From Bacillota bacterium (GTDB lineage Bacteria; Bacillota; Clostridia; Christensenellales; Aristaeellaceae): a stretch of 42,672 nt of DNA. Positions 1-7,617 of this stretch are shown here, one piece after another. Within the stretch, counting starts at the first letter, position 1; every line of letters begins with the position of its first letter. The translations under genes were made by a program, and so were the position numbers. The notes under the pieces are model-generated. The model searched no databases. It saw nothing but the letters and a program-made list of their open reading frames with translations, and was not told the DNA's origin. The stretch is from NCBI GenBank assembly GCA_023460055.1, contig JAEWRJ010000143.1, positions 1 to 42,672 of the forward strand. The letters are read 5' to 3'.

Positions 1-927
1 GGTCTGGGCGATCCTATCGCAATTTCATCCACCAATATGCTGGGTCTTGGCGATCTGCTGGATGCCATCGTCAAACGGCTGCCGCCTCAAATACATGAAG
101 GCGGCGAGGAACAGACGCCGGTTCAGCTGGCTATTATTGGCCGGCCTAACGTTGGCAAAAGCAGCATCACCAACAGGCTGTTGCAGCAAGAACGCGTCAT
201 GGTATCCAATATCCCCGGCACGACAAGGGATGCGATCGATACGCTCTATGAGCGTGATGACGGCAAGATTTACAACTTGATTGACACTGCCGGTATTCGC
301 CGAAAGCGCGCGATAGAGGACGCTAGCCTGGAACGCTACAGTGTGCTGAGAAGCTTTGCTGCCATTCACCGCTGCGATGTCGCGCTGCTGGTGATCGACG
401 CGCTGGATGGCGTGACCGAACAGGATACGAAGATTGCCGGTATCGTCAAAGATGAAGGCAAGGCGGTCATTATTGTTGTCAATAAGTGGGACGCGCTTGA
501 AAAAGAGACCGGTACATTGGAAAAGTACCGTAAACAGGTGCTGGAAGACCTGAAGTTCGTAGACTATGCCCCCGTGCTGTTTGTATCAGCGCTCAGTGGT
601 CAGCGCCTCAATACCGTGTGGGATACTGTTGATCATGTATATGAACAGGCCAGCAGGCGAATTACCACCGGTGCGCTCAACGAGGTCATCGGCGAGGCGC
701 AGATGTCGCTTCAGCCTCCCAGAAGCAGCGGCAGGCAGCTGCGCATATACTATGCCACGCAGCAAGGGATCCTTCCTCCTACTTTTATTCTCTTTGTCAA
801 TGATGAAAAGCTGATGCATTTCTCCTATGAACGGTATTTGGATAACCAGATTCGCAAGGCGTTCGGCTTTGCCGGCACACCCATTCGGATGCTGCTGCGC
901 GAGCGGACAAAGGAGGAAGCGCCATGA
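1..927 (+). CDS. der: Ribosome-assembly GTPase Der (EngA), 5' truncated by the window edge
   Basis: Der is a tandem-GTPase needed for maturation of the 50S ribosomal subunit. The reading frame is open from base 1, so the true start and the first G domain lie outside the window. What is left is the end of the first G domain or linker, then the second G domain and the C-terminal KH-like domain. In the second G domain the P-loop GRPNVGKSS starts at base 139, followed by the switch/G3 region DTAGIRRK and the G4 motif NKWD. The KH-like part contains the family stretch ending in FGFAGTPIRMLLRER. The stop overlaps the plsY start as ATGA (924-927), which suggests translational coupling; der-plsY adjacency is common in Bacillota. 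Identification is firm; only the N-terminus is unseen. Confidence 0.96.
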   Translation, partial: GLGDPIAISSTNMLGLGDLLDAIVKRLPPQIHEGGEEQTPVQLAIIGRPNVGKSSITNRLLQQERVMVSNIPGTTRDAIDTLYERDDGKIYNLIDTAGIRRKRAIEDASLERYSVLRSFAAIHRCDVALLVIDALDGVTEQDTKIAGIVKDEGKAVIIVVNKWDALEKETGTLEKYRKQVLEDLKFVDYAPVLFVSALSGQRLNTVWDTVDHVYEQASRRITTGALNEVIGEAQMSLQPPRSSGRQLRIYYATQQGILPPTFILFVNDEKLMHFSYERYLDNQIRKAFGFAGTPIRMLLRERTKEEAP

Positions 928-1529
928 GCATGCTTCATATCATGCTCTGTGCTGTGATCGGTTATTTTATGGGCTGCTTTTCAACCGGTATCATTTTAGG
1001 TGACATGGCCAAGATAGATATCAGAAAGTATGGCAGCAAAAGCACAGGCACCACAAATGTCATTCGTGTCATGGGCTTTAAGATGGGCCTTATGACTTTT
1101 ATCGGGGATTTTATCAAAGCTGTCATCGCTGTTTTGCTTGGCATGATGATCGGCGGGCGTGACGGCGGGCTGATCGCGGGGCTGTTCTCAGTTATCGGCC
1201 ATAATTGGCCTGTGTTCTATGGATTCAAGGGCGGCAAGGGCATCGCCTGTTCTACCGCAGTGCTGCTTCTCAACGTACCGCTTGAAGGGGCGATTTCAGC
1301 GGCCATCGCAATTTCGGTGATTTATTTAAGTCGTTATGTTTCGCTAGGCAGTCTGAGCCTGCTTTTTTCTGCTGCTGTTATCCTGCCATTCACAAGAGGT
1401 CTCTGGCCCGTGGGCGCCTGGGCATTGCTTCTATTTATCTTTGCTGTCTATCGTCACAGAACCAACATACAGCGTTTGATGAGGGGGACAGAGAGCAAGT
1501 TCACAGGCAAGAAGCACAATAACACTTAA
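924..1529 (+). CDS. plsY: Glycerol-3-phosphate acyltransferase PlsY
   Basis: This membrane enzyme transfers the acyl group of acyl-phosphate to glycerol 3-phosphate, the first step of phospholipid synthesis, working with PlsX. The 201-residue protein has the usual length and several hydrophobic membrane segments. The conserved motifs are visible: GSKSTGTTN at residues 37-45 and GFKGGKGIA near 100-108 (glycine-rich substrate-binding loops). It follows a good AAGGAGG ribosome binding site lying within the end of der, and its ATG overlaps the der stop. It is the last gene of this plus-strand unit and is followed by a hairpin with a T-run at 1552-1600. Confidence 0.95.
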   Translation: MSMLHIMLCAVIGYFMGCFSTGIILGDMAKIDIRKYGSKSTGTTNVIRVMGFKMGLMTFIGDFIKAVIAVLLGMMIGGRDGGLIAGLFSVIGHNWPVFYGFKGGKGIACSTAVLLLNVPLEGAISAAIAISVIYLSRYVSLGSLSLLFSAAVILPFTRGLWPVGAWALLLFIFAVYRHRTNIQRLMRGTESKFTGKKHNNT

Positions 1530-1551
1530 CTTGAAATATGTTTTAAATAAG

Positions 1552-1600
1552 ACTCTCTGATATGAAGGGGTTATCTCCGTATTTCAGGGAGTATTTTTTT
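1552..1600 (+). terminator. Rho-independent terminator after plsY
   Basis: ACTCTCTGA (1552-1560) pairs with TCAGGGAGT (1584-1592) with one G-U pair; after one mismatch a few more pairs extend the stem inward. The run ATTTTTTT (1593-1600) follows on the plus strand. The hairpin overlaps the last codons and stop of the oppositely oriented Cys-repeat gene. The loop is rather long. Confidence 0.65.
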
Positions 1601-3688
1601 CATTTGACTCACTTGATGTTCATATGCCTTACTCTCAAATTCAAACGCCGGATTATTGCTGCTGTTTTCATCATAGATGCCGTCACAATTTATCGATAGA
1701 AGGACATATCCAGTGCTGCTGAACTTTTTGCTTATGCTGAATGGCACATCAAATTTAATTGATGTACTGCGCCTGGCAACCGTTTCCGCATTCAAATCGG
1801 CTAAGTCTTCAAAGAATCGAATGGATTGACTGAGGATTTCGCTTTGCTCATCATTCAGCTTATAGCTTAGTGTCATGTCATCCCCTGCGATCAAAATGCT
1901 GAGCGTTCCGACAACATGCTCATGATTGGCGATCATAGGATAGTCTGTCCTACCTTCAGCCTTCAGGTCGACAGGCGTAAGCAGATACTTCGCTGCCCCA
2001 CCTTCAATCAGATCAGACAAAGGGATGCCTAAAGAGCAAAACTTGACAGCGAATCGTTTTTTATTCGCGTTATAGGTTCTCTCCTGTATCACTTCATTGC
2101 ATCGGCGGCAGAGCCTCACTTGTATACCTGGCTTGAAAAGCTCAGCCCGTTCAGTGATTCTCCATCTTCCCGGCCAATGCGCTTTAGCCGGCTGTTCCCG
2201 GCTTTCCTGATGAGTGCAGTGCCTGCAATTGCGAACCTGAAGTCCCTTCTGACCGCAAGCAGCTTTTTGCAGGGTAATCCACTTATCATAAGCATGTCTG
2301 CGCGGCTTTGCTTCACGCGATTCATCCTGTCCGCATACAGTGCACTGTCTTCTTTGAATGCCATTGTCGTCACAATTAATGTACTCAGCGGTGCCCCATG
2401 TGCTGAAAGTATGCAGTGTTTTTGGAATGCTTTTAAAAATTTCATGTCCGCAAAGCATACAGTGTTTTTGCAATAAACCTTCTTTGCTGCAAGACTCAGG
2501 CTGTACGGCAATATACTCCGTATATACATGATAGAGTGCCTTGATCTCTTGCTGTTCTGTAAACCGGCACAATGTACATGAGCGTTTTTTCAGTCCTTGT
2601 TTCTCGCATGCGGCTTCATCTGTTACTGACCAATCTTCAAATGAATGGCCTACTGCGGGCAGATTTTTTGATTCATGGTTTTGGCAGACCGAGCATGTTC
2701 TGAGGGCTTCCCCGGACTGCGTGCATGAGGCGGCGCTCATCTCACGCCAGTCTCCATAGGAATGTCCCAGTTTCTTGATCTCACGGATATTTTCATAACT
2801 GCATACCCGGCATACCTGGTATTCAACTCCCGCTTTGTCACAAAATGCAGGCTCGCGAACAATCCAGCCGCCATAGTTATGCGGGCGCGAAGCAATAGGC
2901 TCTGATTTCTGATCCCCGCAGAGGCTGCATGTTTGCGTTTTTACGCCTTCCGATGCACAATTCTCAGCTTTATCAATAATCCAGGCTCCATACAGATGCC
3001 ATAGACGCGGAATGCTTTTTCTCTCTTCATATCCGCAGTTCCTGCAATCTGCCGTCTCTTCCCCTTCCTGCAAGCAGGTGGCTTCTTTACGAACAATAAA
3101 TGAATTGAGTAAGTGCTTTCCGGCAGGCACGGTTTCCTGTTGAGCAAAGGAGCATGTCTTGCAGGTTCGGCTTTTTGTTCCTGCCATATCGCAGGAAGCG
3201 CGAGGCGCTGTTACCCAATCACCAAATTGATGAGGATCCGGCTGTATGCTCTCTTCGATTGATTTGCCGCATCCGCTGCATGTCTGAGCAATTGTGCCGC
3301 CTTTTGTGCAGCTGGGAGCCTGTGTGATGACCCAGGAGCCGTATTTATGCCTGGTCTTGGGAACTATTTCTTTTTTTACTGTTGCGCAGACCTTGCAGGT
3401 GTATGTTATTTCGCCATCCTGCAGACAGGTTGCGTTCGCGGTGGTGACAGCAGCCCCGTATTGATGGAGCAGCTTTGCTATATCCCTGCTTTCAATTTGA
3501 CCGCAGGCACAGCTTCTTTGTTCTGTTCCGGTATTTGCGCAGGTTGACGCTGATGTTGTTGTCCATGATCCATAATCATGTGTATGGATTACAACCTCGG
3601 CTTCACCGGAAGAATGGAAAACTGCCAGTAAGATAAACAATATAAAAAAGGCGGCAGGATAACGCAGGCTTTTCATCAACCTTGTCAT
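1571..3688 (-). CDS. Exported protein with about 13 tandem Cys/His 39-residue repeats
   Basis: No function is known to me. Residues 1-31 look like a signal peptide (basic start, hydrophobic run ending in SSGEA). From residue 37 a unit of 39 residues is repeated: twelve clear copies (37-503) and a decayed thirteenth (about 504-542). The pattern is H-x12-C-x9-C-x2-C, usually beginning HxYGxW. Copy 1 has CxC instead of CxxC, and copy 13 has lost the first Cys. The His plus three Cys per unit could bind metal or form disulfides. The C-terminal 160 residues are a different, beta-rich-looking domain. No LPXTG anchor is seen. Similar GHxYG...CTxxG...CxxCG repeats occur in large surface proteins of Clostridia. 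The ATG at 3688 follows a G-rich stretch; Met5 (3676) is an alternative start. It lies 51 bp after upp and has no clear promoter of its own. Confidence 0.8.
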   Translation of the reverse strand: MTRLMKSLRYPAAFFILFILLAVFHSSGEAEVVIHTHDYGSWTTTSASTCANTGTEQRSCACGQIESRDIAKLLHQYGAAVTTANATCLQDGEITYTCKVCATVKKEIVPKTRHKYGSWVITQAPSCTKGGTIAQTCSGCGKSIEESIQPDPHQFGDWVTAPRASCDMAGTKSRTCKTCSFAQQETVPAGKHLLNSFIVRKEATCLQEGEETADCRNCGYEERKSIPRLWHLYGAWIIDKAENCASEGVKTQTCSLCGDQKSEPIASRPHNYGGWIVREPAFCDKAGVEYQVCRVCSYENIREIKKLGHSYGDWREMSAASCTQSGEALRTCSVCQNHESKNLPAVGHSFEDWSVTDEAACEKQGLKKRSCTLCRFTEQQEIKALYHVYTEYIAVQPESCSKEGLLQKHCMLCGHEIFKSIPKTLHTFSTWGTAEYINCDDNGIQRRQCTVCGQDESREAKPRRHAYDKWITLQKAACGQKGLQVRNCRHCTHQESREQPAKAHWPGRWRITERAELFKPGIQVRLCRRCNEVIQERTYNANKKRFAVKFCSLGIPLSDLIEGGAAKYLLTPVDLKAEGRTDYPMIANHEHVVGTLSILIAGDDMTLSYKLNDEQSEILSQSIRFFEDLADLNAETVARRSTSIKFDVPFSISKKFSSTGYVLLSINCDGIYDENSSNNPAFEFESKAYEHQVSQMKKILPEIRR
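2063..3580 (-). repeat. Coding tandem repeat, 117-bp period (39 residues), 13 units
   Basis: This span encodes residues 37-542 of the Cys-repeat protein. Twelve units keep the His and three Cys positions (the first has 38 residues); the last unit keeps only two Cys. The units differ widely at both protein and DNA level, so the array is old and not a recent slippage product. Confidence 0.85.
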
Positions 3689-3739
3689 CCTTCCGCCCCC
3701 CCTGCCGATATCACAGCATAATAGCCGAACTATTGATAG

Positions 3740-4369
3740 TTATTTGGTTCCAAACAACCGATCTCCGGCATCACCGAGACCTGGGATAATGTAACCATGG
3801 TCATTCAGGCGCTCATCCATCGCCGCTACATAGATGTCCACATCCGGATGATCCTTTTCAATACGCTTGACCCCTTCAGGCGCGGCAATCAGATTGACCA
3901 GCTTGATATGATTGCAGCCCCGCTGCTTCAAAAAGTTGATAGCGGCTGACGCGCTGCCGCCGGTCGCGAGCATCGGATCCAGCACAAGCAAAAGCCTCTG
4001 CTCGGCGTCGGAGGGGAGCTTGCAGTAATACTCTACAGGCTGCAGGGTCTCCGGGTCGCGGTAGAGGCCGATATGACCGATTTTGGCGTTAGGTACGAGG
4101 TTCATAATGCCGTTCACCATTCCGAGTCCGGCACGCAGGATCGGGATAACGCCGATAGGAATGCCAGCTAAGGTACGGGATTTCATCATGGTCAGAGGGG
4201 TTTCAACTTCTATCTCCTGAGTAGGCAGGTCACGTGTTACTTCATACACCATCAGCATTGAAATTTCATCCAACAGCTCGCGGAACTCCTTGGTGCCGGT
4301 GTTCTTGTCGCGCATGATGCTCAGCTTATGCTGGATCAAAGGGTGATCGAAGACATGTACTTTTGACAT
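3740..4369 (-). CDS. upp: Uracil phosphoribosyltransferase
   Basis: Upp makes UMP from uracil and PRPP in pyrimidine salvage, in the cytoplasm. The 209-residue protein has the family's standard length when started at MSKVHVFDHPLIQHKL. A longer open frame reaches 4447, but its start would lie inside the -35 region of the promoter at 4419-4447, so the ATG at 4369 is chosen. The PRPP-binding loop is visible as LVLDPMLATGGSA, and the uracil-binding C-terminus reads GYIIPGLGDAGDRLFGT. The gene sits 96 bp downstream of recN with its own promoter; a small hairpin GGTTA-CTGA-TAACC would form the very 5' end of its mRNA. The Cys-repeat gene follows. Confidence 0.96.
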   Translation of the reverse strand: MSKVHVFDHPLIQHKLSIMRDKNTGTKEFRELLDEISMLMVYEVTRDLPTQEIEVETPLTMMKSRTLAGIPIGVIPILRAGLGMVNGIMNLVPNAKIGHIGLYRDPETLQPVEYYCKLPSDAEQRLLLVLDPMLATGGSASAAINFLKQRGCNHIKLVNLIAAPEGVKRIEKDHPDVDIYVAAMDERLNDHGYIIPGLGDAGDRLFGTK

Positions 4370-4418
4370 TTTCACTCTCTCTTTCTCTTGTTGATGGCGG
4401 TTATCAGTAACCTGTAAA

Positions 4419-4447
4419 ATTATATAGGCATATGAAGTTCTCCGCAA
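4419..4447 (-). promoter_or_regulatory. Sigma-A-type promoter for upp
   Basis: On the minus strand TTGCGG (4447-4442) is followed after 17 bp by a perfect TATAAT (4424-4419). Transcription would start near 4412, at a hairpin-forming GGTTATCAGTAACC (4399-4412), giving a leader of about 43 nt before the upp ATG. Confidence 0.6.
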
Positions 4448-4465
4448 GGGGAAATTCGGATCGAA

Positions 4466-6187
4466 TTAAGATAATCCGTAAGTCTTTTGATTATTACGAT
4501 ATTCTTCGGCTTCATTGAGCATATGCTCCGCATGGATCAGGCTGCTTTCGCTTTCCTTGCTGTAGCCGCTGATCATGCGCGACAGTTCCAGAATACGATC
4601 CTCCCGGTTAAGGTGTTTGATTTCACTGACAGTTCTTCCCTCACGCTCTGTTTTTATTACCAGGTACTGGCTGCCAGCCATCGCGGCGATTTGCTGCAGA
4701 TGCGTTACGCAAAGCACCTGGCGGTATTTTGCGATGTTCCACATTTTTTCCGCGACCACCTGTGCGGTTCGCCCCGAAATGCCTGTATCGATCTCATCAA
4801 ATACCATCGAAGGAATCACGTTGTGTTCCGCAGAGATGGACTTTAGTGCGAGCATCAGCCGTGAAACTTCTCCGCCTGAGGCGATTTTAGCAAGCGGCTT
4901 TGCTTCCTCTCCGCGGTTAGGGGCAAGAAGCATGGTGATTTGATCATCGCCCGTTGTGGAACCCTCTACTTTTAGAGCGTGTATCTCGATCATGAGTTCC
5001 GTGCCCGGCATATTCAGTTCGGTCAGTTCCTGCTTTATTCTGCCTGACAAAAACAATGCCAGGCGTTTGCGGGATTGCGTCAACAGACCTGCCTGCTGGC
5101 GATAGTTTTTCAGCGCCTGATCAACTGTGCCCTCAAGACGGATCAAGTCTTCCTCAATGCTCTCAAACTGTTTAAGCTCCGTTTCCGTCTCTTCGAGCGC
5201 CTGTGCGAGATCATCGATCGGTGTTCCGTATTTTCTGCTTATCCGTTTGAGAAGATCCATCCGTTCAGATGCCTGCTGAAGGGTGCCCTCATCTGCTTCA
5301 AAGTTGTTGATGGCATTGCGCAGTTCCATGCCCACATCCTCGGTTTCGTAGTACACAGATTCGATTCTGGCACGCAGGGCTTCAAATGCCTCATCATAGC
5401 CCGCAATTTCTGAGAGGGCCCCCATGGCTATTTTAAGCAAGCGAAGCGCCGCATCCGAATCTCCCCGGGTATCATAGACCGCGCTGTAGGCTTGCTGCAG
5501 CGAGCGGCTGATTTTCCCTGCGTTTCGCAGATTTTCAAGGGATTTGCGCAGCCCTTCCTCTTCGCCTGCTTTGGGCTTTGCTGAGGAAATTTCTTTGCGC
5601 TTTGCCTGCAGCCATTGGAGACGCTCTTGCCTTTGGGCATTCTTGTCGAGCAAGGCCTTGTATTTGGCCTTGGCGTCATGGTATAGCTTATATCGCTGTG
5701 CTGTGTTTGATAATAGAACCTGATGCTCTGTGTCGCCAAAAGCGTCCAAAAAACTCAAGTGGCTGCGTTCGTTTAACAGGGATTGATGCTCATGCTGGCC
5801 GTGGATATCGATCAGGCTGGATGCGAATGCTTTCAGCAGGCTCAGATTCACCGCCATGCCGCCGATGCGGCAAACACTTCTTCCGGCCGAATTCAGCTCT
5901 CTTGAAATGATGACACAGCCATCATCCGCTTCCATATCATTTTGAGACAGGAAATCGAGAGCAGCCTGATTGCCTGAGATATCAAAAACGCCCTCCACAT
6001 AGGCCTTTTCAGCACCGCTCCGTATCATATCCTTATCTGCGCGCGCGCCGATCAAAAAATTGACCGAATCCACGATGATTGACTTGCCGGTGCCGGTTTC
6101 ACCGGTCAACACATTGAGCCCGCGATCAAAAATGACCGTGAGCTCCAAAACAAGCGCGACATTTCGGATCAGCAGCTGCTTGAGCAT
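4466..6187 (-). CDS. recN: DNA repair protein RecN
   Basis: RecN is an SMC-like ATPase that acts early in double-strand break repair, gathering DNA ends. At 573 residues the length is normal. The N-terminal half-site carries Walker A GETGTGKS (29-36). Then comes a long helical coiled-coil middle (about 150-390), and the C-terminal half-site has the ABC signature ASGGEVSR (436-443) and Walker B DEIDTGISG (464-472). The start is 11 bp downstream of the argR stop, so it belongs to the nadK-argR-recN operon typical of Bacillota. The ribosome binding site is weak, in keeping with coupling to the gene before it. Confidence 0.96.
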   Translation of the reverse strand: MLKQLLIRNVALVLELTVIFDRGLNVLTGETGTGKSIIVDSVNFLIGARADKDMIRSGAEKAYVEGVFDISGNQAALDFLSQNDMEADDGCVIISRELNSAGRSVCRIGGMAVNLSLLKAFASSLIDIHGQHEHQSLLNERSHLSFLDAFGDTEHQVLLSNTAQRYKLYHDAKAKYKALLDKNAQRQERLQWLQAKRKEISSAKPKAGEEEGLRKSLENLRNAGKISRSLQQAYSAVYDTRGDSDAALRLLKIAMGALSEIAGYDEAFEALRARIESVYYETEDVGMELRNAINNFEADEGTLQQASERMDLLKRISRKYGTPIDDLAQALEETETELKQFESIEEDLIRLEGTVDQALKNYRQQAGLLTQSRKRLALFLSGRIKQELTELNMPGTELMIEIHALKVEGSTTGDDQITMLLAPNRGEEAKPLAKIASGGEVSRLMLALKSISAEHNVIPSMVFDEIDTGISGRTAQVVAEKMWNIAKYRQVLCVTHLQQIAAMAGSQYLVIKTEREGRTVSEIKHLNREDRILELSRMISGYSKESESSLIHAEHMLNEAEEYRNNQKTYGLS

Positions 6188-6198
6188 AATGATAAACT

Positions 6199-6648
6199 CT
6201 ACTTAATAATCTCGTGGAATTTGTCAACGATCATTGGCGCATCGGCTTCGCTGCGGACAACGACCATGATGGTATTGTCACCTGACAGTGTGCCCAGAAT
6301 TTCGGGCCAGCGCATACTGTCGATCGCCTCACCGGCTACATTGGCGCTGCCTGAGAGTGTTTTGATTACAATGATGTTGCCCGAATAGCTGATGGATACC
6401 ACCGAATCTACAAACATGCGGACAAAGCGCTCGGATATACCATGCTCAGCCTGATCTGCTGTAGCGTATTTATAGCCGCCGGAGGGTGAAAGCACCTTGA
6501 GGAGGCGCAATTCTTTGATGTCACGCGATACTGTCGCCTGCGTGACATCAATCCCCCGTTCTTTCAGCTTATCTGCCAGCTCCTCCTGCGTTTTTATATC
6601 TTGTTGCTCAATCAGGCTTAGTATCGCTGTTTGCCTGGCACTCTTCAT
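6199..6648 (-). CDS. argR: Arginine repressor ArgR
   Basis: ArgR is a hexameric arginine-sensing regulator that represses arginine synthesis and can activate its catabolism. The 149-residue protein has the usual two parts: an N-terminal winged helix (about 1-70, with ELADKLKERGIDVTQATVSRDIKELRL-type recognition sequence) and a C-terminal oligomerisation and arginine-binding domain (GTLSGDNTIMVVVR). An upstream TTG (6654) lengthens the frame by two residues, but ATG at 6648 sits 6 nt after GGAGGG and is preferred. It is flanked at short distance by nadK (18 bp) and recN (11 bp). Confidence 0.95.
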   Translation of the reverse strand: MKSARQTAILSLIEQQDIKTQEELADKLKERGIDVTQATVSRDIKELRLLKVLSPSGGYKYATADQAEHGISERFVRMFVDSVVSISYSGNIIVIKTLSGSANVAGEAIDSMRWPEILGTLSGDNTIMVVVRSEADAPMIVDKFHEIIK

Positions 6649-6666
6649 ATTCAACCCTCCTGCGTA

Positions 6667-7524
6667 TTATTTACCGCTCCATTCGGCCTGCTTCAGTCTC
6701 AGCCTTGTATAAAAATGCTGCGGGGCAAAGCGTACAAAGTTCACTCGTTCCTTGGACAAACTAACGCTTACTTCAACGGTACCCGGAAGTTCAAGGGATT
6801 TTTGGCCGTCAAACAATATCTGCTGTGTTCTTCCCGGACCGGCGGATGACTTCAGGCGTACATGGATTTTCTCGTCAAATACAATGGGAAGCTGCTGCGC
6901 TTTGTGTGAACAGATAGGCAGCAGCACCAGATTCCTCAGCGTGGGATGAAGCACCGGGCCGCCGGCCGACAGGCAATAGCCTGTTGAGCCTGTGGCGGAC
7001 GCGACGATCACGCCGTCCCCGTCTGTCACATATACCAGCTCATCATTGGCATAGTTTTCAACCCTGATGCTTGAGGGATTGCCTCCCCGGCAGAGGACCA
7101 CATCGTTCATCACGAGGTATTCTTCTTGCCTGCCGATGACATGGGAACTGAGCATATGCCTGTGCTCCAGCTGGTAATCCTTCGACATTAACCGCCTAAC
7201 CATCAGATGCAGATCCATGTCGTCCACTTCCAGCAAAAAGCCGACGCGCCCCATATTGATCCCCAGAACAGGTATGTTTTCCAGGGCGGCTGTCGGAAGT
7301 GTGCGTAATAGAGTCCCGTCGCCCCCAAGAGAAATGATGCAATCAATAGATGAGCCTTTCAGATCATTTAATGATGCCTTTTGTCCGATCCTCAGTAAAT
7401 CGTGGAGCCAGGCATCCAAGACAACGCCTTCGCCGGCGGACTCAATCACTTCTGCCAGTTCACGCGCCGCGTTGATTGTCTCAGGTTTTTGAGGGTTAGC
7501 GAACAAAAAATACATAAACCGCAA
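6667..7524 (-). CDS. nadK: NAD kinase
   Basis: NadK phosphorylates NAD to NADP using ATP or polyphosphate. The 285-residue protein carries the signature GGDGT (67-71), followed by the family's NDVVL stretch and the glycine-rich ATGSTGYCLSAGGP segment that binds NAD. Its length is normal. The start is a TTG placed 7 nt after AAGGGG; an in-frame ATG three codons later (7515) is possible but further from the ribosome binding site. It is the first gene of nadK-argR-recN and has a well-formed promoter 30-55 bp upstream. Confidence 0.95.
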   Translation of the reverse strand: MRFMYFLFANPQKPETINAARELAEVIESAGEGVVLDAWLHDLLRIGQKASLNDLKGSSIDCIISLGGDGTLLRTLPTAALENIPVLGINMGRVGFLLEVDDMDLHLMVRRLMSKDYQLEHRHMLSSHVIGRQEEYLVMNDVVLCRGGNPSSIRVENYANDELVYVTDGDGVIVASATGSTGYCLSAGGPVLHPTLRNLVLLPICSHKAQQLPIVFDEKIHVRLKSSAGPGRTQQILFDGQKSLELPGTVEVSVSLSKERVNFVRFAPQHFYTRLRLKQAEWSGK

Positions 7525-7552
7525 ACATCCGCCCCTTCATTGAATATCTGAT

Positions 7553-7581
7553 ATCATATCACGGTTTGTATAATATCGCAA
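7553..7581 (-). promoter_or_regulatory. Sigma-A-type promoter for nadK-argR-recN
   Basis: Minus strand: TTGCGA (7581-7576), 17 bp spacer, TATGAT (7558-7553), with an extended -10 TG one base upstream. It lies about 30 bp before the nadK TTG. No ArgR-type operator was recognised in it. Confidence 0.6.
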
Positions 7582-7617
7582 TATAATGCATAAAACGTCG
7601 CTGAAACTCGAAGCGCA

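Noticed and set aside
2063..3580. The 117-bp periodicity as a CRISPR array or a recent tandem duplication
   Set aside because: It is coding and in frame, and units are highly diverged; there are no short identical repeats with spacers.
4370..4447. N-terminal extension of upp
   Set aside because: The extra 26 codons would start inside the promoter, and the family starts at MSKVHVFDHPL.
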